NCBI RefSeq assembly: GCF_900114495.1
Contig: NZ_FOZI01000006.1
Span: forward strand, 62,001 to 126,000
Length of the DNA stretch: 64,000 bases
Source of the DNA: Dyella sp. OK004
GTDB lineage: Bacteria > Pseudomonadota > Gammaproteobacteria > Xanthomonadales > Rhodanobacteraceae
Direction: 5' to 3'
This document shows positions 23,790 through 32,141 of the stretch, piece by piece. Position 1 is the stretch's first letter. The number at the start of each line of letters is the position of its first letter. Below the pieces are notes generated by a model that was not told the DNA's origin, did no database searches, and saw nothing but the letters and a program-made list of their open reading frames with translations. The position numbers and the translations under genes were made by a program.

Positions 23790-24710
23790 TCAGGCCGCGG
23801 CGCGCGCGACGGGTTCGTAGGTGTCGGCGACCTTGCCGAAGAATTCGGCGGAACGGTCGATCAGGGTGCGACGCTCACGATCGATGGTGATCATGTGATA
23901 GCTGTCTTCCAGCAGCAGCATCTCCACCGGGCCCGACACCGAGCGCTCGACCAGGCGTGCATTGTCCACGCTCGCAATGTCATCTTCGGTGGCGTGCGCG
24001 ATCAGGCAGGGCGCGGTCACCTTGGGCAGGTCGCGGCGAACCGCCGCGGCCATCTTGTACATCTCGGCCAGCGAAGGCCACGGATTGCCCGGCAGGCCGG
24101 CGGCCGCGCTGTCGCCACCCAGCATCAGCGAACTGATCTGCGCGCGGATGCGCTCGTCGCGCAGGCCGTAGGGTTCGGCTTCGTGCACCATCCACTTCTT
24201 GCCGATGCCGAGCTTGTTCGCCAGCGGCAGCAGGAACGAAAACTTGCCGTACCACGGCGTGGCCCAGCCGTCGTAGCGGAAGGTGGCGCCATATACGCCC
24301 ACGCCCTTCACCCAGTCCGGATGATCGGCAGCGAGCTTGAGCGCGAGCACGGCGCCCATCGACAGGCCGGCAACGAACAGGTGGTCGACTTCCTTACGGT
24401 ATTGCTCGGCGGCGGCTTCGACGCTGGCGTACCAGTCAAGCCAGTCAGTGGCGAGCAAGTCATCGGCGTCACCACAGTGGCCAGCCAGCTGCATGCCATA
24501 CACGCTGAAACCGGCACGGTTCAGGCCCTTGCCGACCAGGCGCATTTCGGCCGGCGTACCGGTCAGGCCGTGGATCAACAGCACGCCGCTGCGGCCGCCC
24601 TCGAAGCGGAATTCGACATTCTGGATCACGGGCGGAAACTCAGCGGAGCGGCAACGGGCCGCAGGAAGGCAGGGTGGTTTATCAACATGGACGGCAGTCT
24701 GCCGGGCCAC
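23790..24710 (-). CDS. alpha/beta hydrolase (carboxylesterase/lysophospholipase-like)
   Basis: A 306-residue serine hydrolase with HGLTGTPAEM (oxyanion region), AGLSMGAVLAL (nucleophile elbow GLSMG), ATEDDIAS (acid) and EDSYHMITID (catalytic His). This is the thermostable-esterase/monoacylglycerol-lipase-like family. It is first gene of the hydrolase-SMR-SMR-aminotransferase operon, so its substrate may be the acyl product of the locus. The first codon used is GTG 24710, after a weak AGAAAGA; a GTG about 28 codons later (VIQNVEFRF) is an alternative start closer to the family length. Confidence 0.83.
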   Translation of the reverse strand: MARQTAVHVDKPPCLPAARCRSAEFPPVIQNVEFRFEGGRSGVLLIHGLTGTPAEMRLVGKGLNRAGFSVYGMQLAGHCGDADDLLATDWLDWYASVEAAAEQYRKEVDHLFVAGLSMGAVLALKLAADHPDWVKGVGVYGATFRYDGWATPWYGKFSFLLPLANKLGIGKKWMVHEAEPYGLRDERIRAQISSLMLGGDSAAAGLPGNPWPSLAEMYKMAAAVRRDLPKVTAPCLIAHATEDDIASVDNARLVERSVSGPVEMLLLEDSYHMITIDRERRTLIDRSAEFFGKVADTYEPVARAAA

Positions 24711-24790
24711 TCTTTCTAAGAACTTTCGAGGGTTACGTGCGGGACCGGCTTATGGCGGCGCCTGTCGAGAGATATTGCGTCGGGACTTGC

Positions 24791-25315
24791 TCAGCGCCCG
24801 TTGAAACGGCTGACACCGATGGAAAGACCGATGCCGCCGGTGGGATGGTCGCAGCTGCCGGTGCGCTGGGTGATGTTCACGGCGCCGGAGTTGTAGGTGC
24901 CCGAACCCCAGTGGTTTCCGGTCACCACGCCCATGCCGACGCTGCCGTGGACCTGGGGCTGGTTGTAGGTAGCGTCGTCGCAGCGCGGCCGCGCATCGGC
25001 TTCATCGTCGGCCGAGGTGCGGCCGCTGGTGTCGCCGTAATAGACGCCAGGAGCGGGGCGTGGCGGCGACTGGTTGCCGGAAGAAGCCACGCCTTTCGGC
25101 GGACTGGTTTTGGCCTGGGTGTCGCTGGCTTGAGACGTGTCATCGCTCTTGCTGTTGCTGTTGCTGTTGCTGTCGCTGGCGGTAGCGGCACTGCTGCTCG
25201 ATGCCGGCACGCTGCCGGGCGGCAGCTTGAGGTTCAACGGAGCGGCAGTCTGCGCCTGGGCAGTAGCCATCAGCAAGCCGAGGGCGAGCGTGGCGAGAGT
25301 GAGCTTGGTGTTCAT
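24791..25315 (-). CDS. secreted low-complexity protein, unknown function
   Basis: A 174-residue exported protein with a signal peptide (LTLATLALGLLMATAQAQ). After it comes a disordered stretch rich in Ser, Ala and Asn, including SNSNSNS encoded by a hexanucleotide repeat (25149-25178), then a Gly-rich C-terminal part with two Cys (RCDDATYN and GSCDHPTGG) that could form a disulfide. I do not recognise a family. The C-terminal GIGLSIGVSRF resembles a beta strand of a surface protein. ATG 25313-25315 has GGAG upstream. Confidence 0.65.
   Translation of the reverse strand: MNTKLTLATLALGLLMATAQAQTAAPLNLKLPPGSVPASSSSAATASDSNSNSNSKSDDTSQASDTQAKTSPPKGVASSGNQSPPRPAPGVYYGDTSGRTSADDEADARPRCDDATYNQPQVHGSVGMGVVTGNHWGSGTYNSGAVNITQRTGSCDHPTGGIGLSIGVSRFNGR
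25149..25178. repeat. in-frame hexanucleotide microsatellite
   Basis: Four perfect TTGCTG copies (25149-25172) plus one TCGCTG variant encode Ser-Asn repeats in the secreted protein. Slippage here would change length by two residues without shifting frame. Confidence 0.8.
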
Positions 25316-25402
25316 ATGGACTCCGGGGACGCCTCCGGTAACGAGTGACCGGGGCTGGCGTGCACACCAGCTTCGATGTCGACTGGTAAAGCTAAGTTCC
25401 CT

Positions 25403-26179
25403 CTAGGGTACCTCGGCCGTCCACGCCTGATGGGCGAACTTGCGCTTTACCAGTGCTTCGGCCTGTTCCATTTCGTTCGAGCGGATTAGGTCAAGGTGCA
25501 GGCCGTGTCGGCTCCGAAAGGTTTCGATCATGCGTGCGATCACCGCTTCGCGCGGCAGGCCGGTCTGGCTGCGCAGGGGGTCGACCCGTTTGGCTGCGCT
25601 GGCCGTACCTTTGTCGGAGAGTTTTTCGCGGCCGATGCGCAACACCTCCAGCATCTTGGCCGCGTCGATGTCGTAGGCCATGGTGACGTGATGCAACACT
25701 GCGTTGCCGCGACGTGCCTGTGCGGCACCGGCGATCTTGCCAGCCTCCGAAGCGATGTCGTTGAGCGGCTGATACCACGCCTTGATGCCAAGATCGGCCA
25801 ACGCTTCAATGACCCAGGCATCCATCAGGGCGTAGGCCTCCTGGAAGGACAGGTCTTCGACCAGGCTCAGTGGCGCGTAGATCGAATAGGTGATGGTGTT
25901 ACCTGGTTCGATGAACATGGCGCCGCCACCGCTGATACGCCGTACCACCTCAATGCCGTGGCGCCGCGCCGCCACGCTGTCCACTTCGTTGCGCAGCGAC
26001 TGGAAACGACCGATCACGATCGCAGGTGCTGCCCATTCCCATACGCGCAGCGTCGGCATGCGGTGGCCAGCGGCGACTTCGTCAGTCAGCACTTCGTCCA
26101 GCGCCATGTGCAAAGCCGGTGACTGCGGCGCGGTATGGATGAGCTGCCAGGAGTGGTCGCTCCATGCGCTGCGGCTCAT
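25403..26179 (-). CDS. lplA: lipoate-protein ligase A-like, catalytic subunit
   Basis: A 258-residue cofactor ligase that should activate lipoate (or octanoate) and attach it to E2 or GcvH lysines. Motifs: VVRRISGGGAMFIEPGN (RRxxGGG lipoyl-AMP loop) near 80 and the KIAGAAQARRGNAVLHH stretch with catalytic Lys near 147. It lacks the C-terminal domain of E. coli LplA; that domain is encoded separately by the preceding gene, whose TGA overlaps this ATG (ATGA). The pair thus resembles the split LplA/LplB ligase known from Thermoplasma. An octanoyltransferase role is a lesser alternative. Confidence 0.85.
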   Translation of the reverse strand: MSRSAWSDHSWQLIHTAPQSPALHMALDEVLTDEVAAGHRMPTLRVWEWAAPAIVIGRFQSLRNEVDSVAARRHGIEVVRRISGGGAMFIEPGNTITYSIYAPLSLVEDLSFQEAYALMDAWVIEALADLGIKAWYQPLNDIASEAGKIAGAAQARRGNAVLHHVTMAYDIDAAKMLEVLRIGREKLSDKGTASAAKRVDPLRSQTGLPREAVIARMIETFRSRHGLHLDLIRSNEMEQAEALVKRKFAHQAWTAEVP

Positions 26180-26466
26180 GCATCCGCTCCCTCGTGCAGG
26201 GCGCGGCGTACGGCCACGGCGATGGCCTCGGGAGAGATGCCGTACATCAGCACGTCGGCAGCCAGCGAAGCCTGGATCGCGTTGGCGAGCGCAGCTTCGT
26301 TGGCGGTGGCGGGCTGGCCTTCGAGGGCGGCATTGATCGTATGCAGCGCGCTGTCCGGTTCCAGGAAAAAATCGCCGCTGAGCTGAACCTGTTGCAGGCG
26401 GCCGGCGTGGATTTCCAGATCGATCACCACCAGCTTGCCGCCGGGCATTTTGTATTCACCGTGCAT
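26176..26466 (-). CDS. lplB: lipoate ligase accessory domain protein (LplB-like)
   Basis: A 96-residue protein resembling the C-terminal accessory domain of lipoate ligases: HGEYKMPGGKLVVIDLEI, then VQLSGDFFLEPD and a two-helix end. In split systems this subunit is needed for the adenylation step. The start ATG 26464-26466 has GAGGTG upstream; a longer frame upstream crosses the parC terminator and was rejected. Stop and lplA start overlap, which supports a 1:1 complex. Confidence 0.78.
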   Translation of the reverse strand: MHGEYKMPGGKLVVIDLEIHAGRLQQVQLSGDFFLEPDSALHTINAALEGQPATANEAALANAIQASLAADVLMYGISPEAIAVAVRRALHEGADA

Positions 26467-26561
26467 GCGCACCTCGCCCGGCTTTCGCCGCGTTCGGGAG
26501 AGAGGCCAGAGCGTAGTCCTTCGCGCGTCTTGGCGGAGTGTTTTTGCAAGGCTCAAACGAA

Positions 26562-26592
26562 AACGGCGCCCCGGCTGAGCCAGGGCGCCGTT
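26562..26592 (-). terminator. parC terminator
   Basis: A perfect 10-bp stem (AACGGCGCCC / GGGCGCCGTT) with an 11-base loop starts 23 bases past the parC stop; the minus strand continues with TTTTCG. Good rho-independent terminator. The lplB-lplA promoter must lie between it and 26466. Confidence 0.75.
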
Positions 26593-26614
26593 CATCGCAA
26601 GCAGCGACGTTCGC

Positions 26615-28855
26615 TTAACGGGTGGTTTCGATCCGCTCCACACGGCGCAGGCCGCGCGGCAGTACGCCGCCGCGCGTGGCGCGATTGCCGCCGAACTCCA
26701 CCAGGTCGAACCAGCGTAGGGTGAGCTTGCGCTGCCCCGCATACAGCGTGACCTCGCCTTTGCCCTCGGTCACCACGGCCACGCCCGCGACGCGCTCGTC
26801 GCCGGAGCTGAGCTTGGCCTTGGGAATCTCGATCAACTTGTTGCCCTTGCCCTTGTCGAGTTCAGGCAGCTCGGCCACCGAGAACATCAACAGATGGCCT
26901 TCGGTGGTGACCACCACGATACGATCGCGCGCCGGATCGGCGCTGATCTGCGGTGCCAGCACCTTGGCGCCGTCGGTCAGGCTGATGATCTGCTTGCCGG
27001 CCTTGTTACGGCCGGTGAGCGACTCAAAACGAGTGACGAAGCCGTAGCCGAAATCCGTGGCAAGGATCAGGCGCGTGTCGTTGTCGCCCGCGGTCACCGC
27101 ATCGAAGCTGGCGCCCGCCGGTGGGCTGAAGCGGCTGGTGAGCGGTTCGCCGTTGCCGCGCGCGGAGGGCAGCGTGTGCGCAGGCGTCGAATAGCTGCGG
27201 CCGGTGGAGTCGATCACTGCGACTTGTTGCGTGGTGCGCGCGTTCACCGCGGCAAGCAGGCTGTCGCCTTCGCGGTAGTTCAGGCCCTCGGCGTCGATGT
27301 CATGACCCTTGGCGGCGCGGATCCAGCCCTTCTGGCTGAGCACCACCGTCACCGGTTCGCTGGCGACCAGCGCGCTTTCGTCCAGCGCCTGTGCGACTTC
27401 GCGCTGCACCAGCGGCGAACGGCGGTCGTCGCCGTATTTGATGGCGTCGGCGCGCAACTCTTCCTTGATCAGGCCTTTGAGCTTTGCCGGCGACTTGAGC
27501 AGCACGTTGATGCGAGCGCGCTCTTCTTCCAATTGGTCGCGTTCGGCATTGATCTTCATCTCCTCGAGGCGCGCCAGTTGGCGCAGCTTGGTTTCGAGGA
27601 TGTAGTCGGTCTGCTCTTCGCTCAGTTTGAAGCGCGCCATCAGCACCGGCTTGGGTTCGTCCTCGGTGCGGACGATACGAATCACCTCATCGAGGTTGAG
27701 GTAGGCGATGCGCAAACCTTCCAACAGGTGCAGGCGGCGCTCGACCTTGGCAAGACGGTGTTCCAGGCGGCGCGTGACCGTGGTGATGCGGAAGCTCAGC
27801 CATTCCGAGAGGATGCGCTTGAGGTCCTTCACCTGCGGACGGCCATCCAGGCCGATCATGTTGAGATTGACGCGGAAGCTCTTCTCAAGATCGGTGGTGG
27901 CGAACAGGTGCTGCATCATCTCGTCGGCGTCGACGCGATTGGAGCGCGGCACGATGACCAGGCGGATCGGATTTTCGTGATCCGACTCGTCGCGCAGGTC
28001 CTCGATCATCGGCAGTTTCTTCGCGCGCATCTGTGCGGCGATCTGTTCGAGGATCTTGGACGGGCTGACCTGATGCGGCAGCGCCGTGATAACGGTGTTG
28101 CCGTCCTCACGCTGATACACCGCGCGGGCGCGCAACGAACCGACGCCCGTTTTGTAGATGGAGAGCAATTCATTGCGTGGAGTGATGATCTCCGCCTCGG
28201 TCGGGTAGTCCGGGCCGAGAATGTGTTCGCACAGATCGGCGACAGTGGCATCCGGATCGTCGAGCAGACGGATACATGCGCTGGTCACTTCGCGCAGGTT
28301 ATGCGGCGGAATGTCGGTGGCCATGCCCACGGCGATGCCCATCGAGCCATTCAGCAGCACATGAGGTACGCGCGCCGGCAGCCAGCTGGGTTCTTCCAGA
28401 GTACCGTCGAAGTTCGGTACCCAATCCACCGTGCCATGGGCCAGCTCGCCCAACAGCGCTTCGGCGATGGGGCTGAGCTTGGACTCGGTGTAACGCATCG
28501 CCGCGAAGCTCTTCGGGTCGTCCGGCGAACCGAAGTTGCCCTGGCCGTCGACCAGCGGGTAGCGATACGAGAACGGCTGCGCCATCAGCACCATCGCTTC
28601 GTAGCACGAGGAGTCACCGTGCGGATGGAACTTGCCGATGACGTCACCGATAGTACGCGCGGATTTTTTGGGCTTGGCGGTGGAGGCCAGGCTCAGCTCG
28701 CTCATCGCGTAGATGATGCGGCGCTGCACCGGTTTGAGGCCGTCGCCCACGAAGGGCAGGGCGCGGTCCAGCACCACGTACATCGAATAATCGAGGTAGG
28801 CGCGCTCGGCGTATTCCTTGAGCGGGATCTGTTCGTAATTGGCTTGCAGATTCAT
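26615..28855 (-). CDS. parC: DNA topoisomerase IV subunit A
   Basis: Catalytic subunit that decatenates daughter chromosomes together with ParE. The 746 residues begin [20 protein letters not shown]; the active-site Tyr is in [21 protein letters not shown] and the [11 protein letters not shown] winged-helix segment identify ParC over GyrA, and the C-terminal part is the shorter blade domain of ParC. The ATG at 28853-28855 has only a weak ribosome site. parE is not nearby. Terminated by the 26562-26592 hairpin. Confidence 0.96.
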   Translation of the reverse strand: MNLQANYEQIPLKEYAERAYLDYSMYVVLDRALPFVGDGLKPVQRRIIYAMSELSLASTAKPKKSARTIGDVIGKFHPHGDSSCYEAMVLMAQPFSYRYPLVDGQGNFGSPDDPKSFAAMRYTESKLSPIAEALLGELAHGTVDWVPNFDGTLEEPSWLPARVPHVLLNGSMGIAVGMATDIPPHNLREVTSACIRLLDDPDATVADLCEHILGPDYPTEAEIITPRNELLSIYKTGVGSLRARAVYQREDGNTVITALPHQVSPSKILEQIAAQMRAKKLPMIEDLRDESDHENPIRLVIVPRSNRVDADEMMQHLFATTDLEKSFRVNLNMIGLDGRPQVKDLKRILSEWLSFRITTVTRRLEHRLAKVERRLHLLEGLRIAYLNLDEVIRIVRTEDEPKPVLMARFKLSEEQTDYILETKLRQLARLEEMKINAERDQLEEERARINVLLKSPAKLKGLIKEELRADAIKYGDDRRSPLVQREVAQALDESALVASEPVTVVLSQKGWIRAAKGHDIDAEGLNYREGDSLLAAVNARTTQQVAVIDSTGRSYSTPAHTLPSARGNGEPLTSRFSPPAGASFDAVTAGDNDTRLILATDFGYGFVTRFESLTGRNKAGKQIISLTDGAKVLAPQISADPARDRIVVVTTEGHLLMFSVAELPELDKGKGNKLIEIPKAKLSSGDERVAGVAVVTEGKGEVTLYAGQRKLTLRWFDLVEFGGNRATRGGVLPRGLRRVERIETTR

Positions 28856-29086
28856 GCGGTTACGTCGGTAGGATGCGCGCGCGGGGCGCGGTTAGCCGGG
28901 GGATGGTGCCAGAACGGAGGGGCTGGGGACAGCTTGCGGAGGAAGGAGGCAGCTGTTGTGTTGGTGCAGCCAGCCATCATTGGCGGATGAGAGTAGGTTG
29001 CGCGCTTGCTATATCGCTGACATCGGTCCATTCCGGCTCACTCCGGACCGGGTCCAGGAGCAAGCAACCCCTTTCGAAACATTTGG
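28856..29086. other. intergenic region upstream of parC
   Basis: 231 bases between parC and the methyltransferase gene, both on the minus strand. It should carry the parC promoter, but I see no good -35/-10 pair. It contains purine-rich tracts near 28914-28955 and an inverted GGTCC/GGACC pair near 29030 without a T-run. No gene is evident. Confidence 0.5.
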
Positions 29087-29911
29087 CTACCAACTGGCTT
29101 TGGCAGTCACGCCGTGCGTCTTCGCAGGCAACGAAATTTCCACGTGTAGGTTCGGCCGGAGCAGTGGAACCGTGTCCAGCGTGGCCTGGATCGCACTTTT
29201 CCATGGCGCCACGGAACGCTTGTAGGTCGGAAGGATCTTCGCCTTCGTTGCTACAAAATCAGGAGACAGGGTGCGAAAGTAGTTGACGACCTCGCGCAGG
29301 CTGAATTCGCGCCAGTGGTGTGCGTAAGTATGCGTGCCGATGATTTCGTCGACGGATATGCCCCCTCCTCGGCCTAGTAAAAAGCGAAGAGGCTGCCAGG
29401 CCCGGCCGCGCCACGAATAGTAGTTGGGAGTGGTCACCAGAATCTTTCCGCCAGGGGCAAGGATGCGATGGACCTCGCTCCATAGCGGAATTGGGTTGAA
29501 CGTGATGTGTTCCAGAATTTCAGCGAACAGCACTACGTCGGCTGAGTCATCGGGGATCGACTGCAGATCCTTCGCTGAACCAAGATCGCTACACTCATGA
29601 AGTTGTATGTTCATGATATGGGCGATACGGCGGATCGGTTCTTGCTGAAACACGACTGGCAACTCCACCGCCATCACCTCAAATCCACCCTGCCTCCACA
29701 TCACTGCCTGGTGGAGCCAGTGCGCACCAATATCCAGAACGCGCTTGCCACCGACCCAGGAGGTGTTGAACTCGTCGAGCGTTTTCCTGAAACGTTCGAA
29801 GTGATCTTTCAAGTAGTCTTCGGACGTACCGCCGTGCTGACGGAAGAGAGACAGGTAGTCATCGAAAGGGGTGGGGCGTTTCACTTGGTATCCCATTGAT
29901 ACCCGCTTCAT
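29087..29911 (-). CDS. class I SAM-dependent methyltransferase
   Basis: A 274-residue methyltransferase: KRVLDIGAHWLHQAVM is motif I in a slightly unusual form (DIGAHW), VMAVELP motif II, DVVLFAEILEHI motif IV and LAPGGKILVTTPNYYSW the post-IV strand. The NYYSWRGRAWQPLRF stretch is like enzymes acting on sugars or lipids in surface polysaccharide loci, but no such locus is here. Base composition is visibly less GC-rich than neighbours. The start is uncertain: ATG 29911 or 29896, with no clear ribosome site. Substrate unknown; recent acquisition is possible. Confidence 0.75.
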   Translation of the reverse strand: MKRVSMGYQVKRPTPFDDYLSLFRQHGGTSEDYLKDHFERFRKTLDEFNTSWVGGKRVLDIGAHWLHQAVMWRQGGFEVMAVELPVVFQQEPIRRIAHIMNIQLHECSDLGSAKDLQSIPDDSADVVLFAEILEHITFNPIPLWSEVHRILAPGGKILVTTPNYYSWRGRAWQPLRFLLGRGGGISVDEIIGTHTYAHHWREFSLREVVNYFRTLSPDFVATKAKILPTYKRSVAPWKSAIQATLDTVPLLRPNLHVEISLPAKTHGVTAKASW

Positions 29912-30140
29912 ATCAAGACGGGCGTGACATGCCGGGGTGCATCCGTGCCGCATTCTATCCTTCGGGACTGTTTGCAAAGTCTACTTTAACGGACCACGGA
30001 CCATCGACTGCCCGATGCTGACCGTTGGTCCTCTGCAATGCGGTGCTGCGTCGAGCCGAGAGTCACCGGGAGCGCTCTGGATTCGAAGCCAGGCAGGCAT
30101 GCTTCGCGGCGAATTTTATCGCGCCGGGTGTTTGCGCGGC
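29912..30140. other. intergenic region between TraB/GumN gene and methyltransferase
   Basis: 229 bases with no convincing gene. It should hold the methyltransferase promoter on the minus strand. Composition is mixed and the left half shares the lower GC of the methyltransferase gene. I see no tRNA or repeat. Confidence 0.5.
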
Positions 30141-31010
30141 TTACTTGCGTTGCACGGTGATACCCAACTGTTCCAGCTGCTTCTGCACGCTATCCGGGCC
30201 GGCCAGGTGTCCGGCGCCGACGGCGACGAAGCTCACGCCGGGTTGTTGCATGCGTTCGGCGATGGTTTTGGCCCAGGCTTTGTTGCGTTTGACGATCATG
30301 CGTTGATACAGCTCCGGGCTGACCTGGCGCAGGTCTTCGTCTTCGATGTGGGCGATGGTGTCGGTGTCGCCGTTGCGCCAGGCGTCGATGAGGTCGCGCA
30401 GTTTGGCGGGGCCTTCGGCGATGTCGTCGAAGGTCTGGCGCAGGAAGTCGATCTGCATGGGCTCGGGCATGTCGGCGAGCATGCGCAGTTGCTGCTCTGC
30501 GGTTTCCAGGCCGTCGACGGGTTTGCCTGCTTTCTGCATCCGCGCGCGCAGTAGTTTGTCGACGCCGAGGTTGGGGTCCATGCCGGCCTGCACCAGCGGG
30601 GTGACGGCCAGGGTGATGGCGGCCAGCCAGGGGCGCATGGGTTGCAGGGTTGCCATGCCGCCCGGGAGGTTGGCCGCAGTCGCGGCGCGTTCGAGGCGGT
30701 CGCGGTCGTGCTGGGTGAGTTTGTCGGAGAGCGGGTGGGCCATGTCCAGGCCGTATTTGAGGACCAGCGCCTGCATGTTGGCGGAGTCGTCGTCGATCAG
30801 CTCGACGCTCAGACGCTGGCTGGCGTCGAGGGCCTTGTCCAGTTCGGGGGACGACCAATTCGTATCGCTGGGCAGCAGGTGGACGGTGCCGAGCAGATAA
30901 ACCGTGGCGTGTTCATTCTTGGCGACCCACAGGCCAGGACGTGCGCTGACCGGTGCGGCGAGCAGCAGGCTTAGCGCGAACAGAGCGCAGATACGGCGGA
31001 ACAGCTTCAA
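30141..31010 (-). CDS. TraB/GumN family protein
   Basis: A 289-residue exported protein with a signal peptide (LFALSLLLAAPVSA). The TraB/GumN family marks are present: VYLLGTVHLLPSD with GTVH, the GLETAEQQ motif with its Glu pair, and the C-terminal VAVGAGHLAGPDSV. The family is related to metal-dependent Tiki-like peptidases; these His and Glu residues are the presumed ligands. Its true role is unknown. It is 24 bases after the proline-iminopeptidase-like gene and may be the end of the riboswitch-led crcB transcript. Confidence 0.88.
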   Translation of the reverse strand: MKLFRRICALFALSLLLAAPVSARPGLWVAKNEHATVYLLGTVHLLPSDTNWSSPELDKALDASQRLSVELIDDDSANMQALVLKYGLDMAHPLSDKLTQHDRDRLERAATAANLPGGMATLQPMRPWLAAITLAVTPLVQAGMDPNLGVDKLLRARMQKAGKPVDGLETAEQQLRMLADMPEPMQIDFLRQTFDDIAEGPAKLRDLIDAWRNGDTDTIAHIEDEDLRQVSPELYQRMIVKRNKAWAKTIAERMQQPGVSFVAVGAGHLAGPDSVQKQLEQLGITVQRK

Positions 31011-31034
31011 CGCAAAACTCCCTGGGGTAGGGGA

Positions 31035-32078
31035 TCAGTGGGCGGCGGTGCGTCCTGCCTCGACATCGAGCAGGAAGCGGGTGAGACCGTCGAAGTACGT
31101 GCGTTGGTCATCGTACATCGCCATGTGGCTGCCTTTGGGGCACAGCAGGAAACGGCCTTGGGGCAATTTTTTGGCCATGGCGGCCATATAGGTCGGGTCC
31201 ATGGTGTCGTACTGCGCGCCGATGACCAGGGTGGGCACGGTGATGCGATGCAGGTCCTTGCTGCGGTCCCAGTGCTCCAGGCGGCCGCTGGCACCGAGTT
31301 CGCTTGGGCCCTGCATCAAGGTGTAGACCTGCTCGTTGATATGGCCGAAGGCGCGTTGCACTGGATCCGGCCACTGTGCCTGGGGCATGCGCAGCACGTG
31401 TTTTTCATAGTGCATCGGCGTGAGGATCTGCATATATCGCGGATCGCTGGTATGTCCGCTGACTTCCAGTTGCTGCACTTCGGCGAGCAATTTGGGGTCC
31501 ATGGCCGGCATCAGCACTTTATGTGCGTAGTCGTTGTAAGCCGGAATCGAGTCGACCATGTTGGAGATCACCAGGCACTTGAGGTGCTGCTGGTATTTCA
31601 GCGCGTACTCCATGGCGAGGATGCCGCCCCAGGAGTGGCCGAGCAGGCAGAAGTTGTCCTTGTCCAGATGCAGCGCCTGCCGCACCTGCTCCACTTCTTC
31701 CACGAAACGCTGGGTGGTCCAGAGCGAGTCGTCCTTGGGCTGGTCGCTATAGGCCGAGCCGAGTTGATCGTAGTAGTAGTACTCGATACCCGCGGCGGGC
31801 AGGTAGCTGTCGAAGGCTTCGAAGTATTCGTGGGTGGCGCCGGGGCCCCCATGCAGCAACAGCAGTTTGAGCTTGGGGTTGTTGCCGACGCGTTTGGTCC
31901 AGACGCGGAACTTGCCCTTGGGTGTGTCGATGTCGATCAGCTTTACGCCGCCGCTAAGTACGTCGTCGCGGCCTTGGTTGTCGAAGTAGCTGGGGCCGCG
32001 AGTAGTGTTGTCCGCGTGGGCGGATAGCGCCATGCAGAGACCTCCTGCGGCGAACAGCATGGCGAGCTGGCGTTTCAT
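31035..32078 (-). CDS. secreted proline iminopeptidase-like alpha/beta hydrolase (S33)
   Basis: A 347-residue S33 peptidase-family protein with a cleavable signal peptide (MLFAAGGLCMALSAHA), unlike the cytosolic standard enzyme. LLHGGPGATHEYF is the oxyanion HGGPG motif, LLGHSWGGILAMEYA holds the nucleophile Ser, AQYDTMDP the Asp and KGSHMAMYDDQ the His. It should release N-terminal Pro or act on prolyl peptides in the periplasm. Start ATG 32076-32078. It lies 63 bases after cfa and 24 before the GumN-type gene. Confidence 0.88.
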   Translation of the reverse strand: MKRQLAMLFAAGGLCMALSAHADNTTRGPSYFDNQGRDDVLSGGVKLIDIDTPKGKFRVWTKRVGNNPKLKLLLLHGGPGATHEYFEAFDSYLPAAGIEYYYYDQLGSAYSDQPKDDSLWTTQRFVEEVEQVRQALHLDKDNFCLLGHSWGGILAMEYALKYQQHLKCLVISNMVDSIPAYNDYAHKVLMPAMDPKLLAEVQQLEVSGHTSDPRYMQILTPMHYEKHVLRMPQAQWPDPVQRAFGHINEQVYTLMQGPSELGASGRLEHWDRSKDLHRITVPTLVIGAQYDTMDPTYMAAMAKKLPQGRFLLCPKGSHMAMYDDQRTYFDGLTRFLLDVEAGRTAAH

Positions 32079-32141
32079 CGCGATCCCCTCGAATGGCCCG
32101 GCCGCACTATCCCGCGCAAAGCCGGTGGCGGCAAGCCATGG

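Noticed and set aside
25140-25200. TTGCTG repeat as a CRISPR-like array
   Set aside because: The unit is 6 bases, without spacers, and in frame within a signal-peptide protein gene.
26894-28990. Long open frame (about 700 codons) on the plus strand opposite parC
   Set aside because: It mirrors parC, which has all ParC motifs. GC-rich coding DNA leaves long antisense frames; the composition is Arg/His/Gln-rich and no domain is recognisable.
30040-30120. tRNA-like stretch with a GATTCGAA-like segment
   Set aside because: No acceptor stem, D arm or anticodon arm can be formed around it; it is intergenic DNA.
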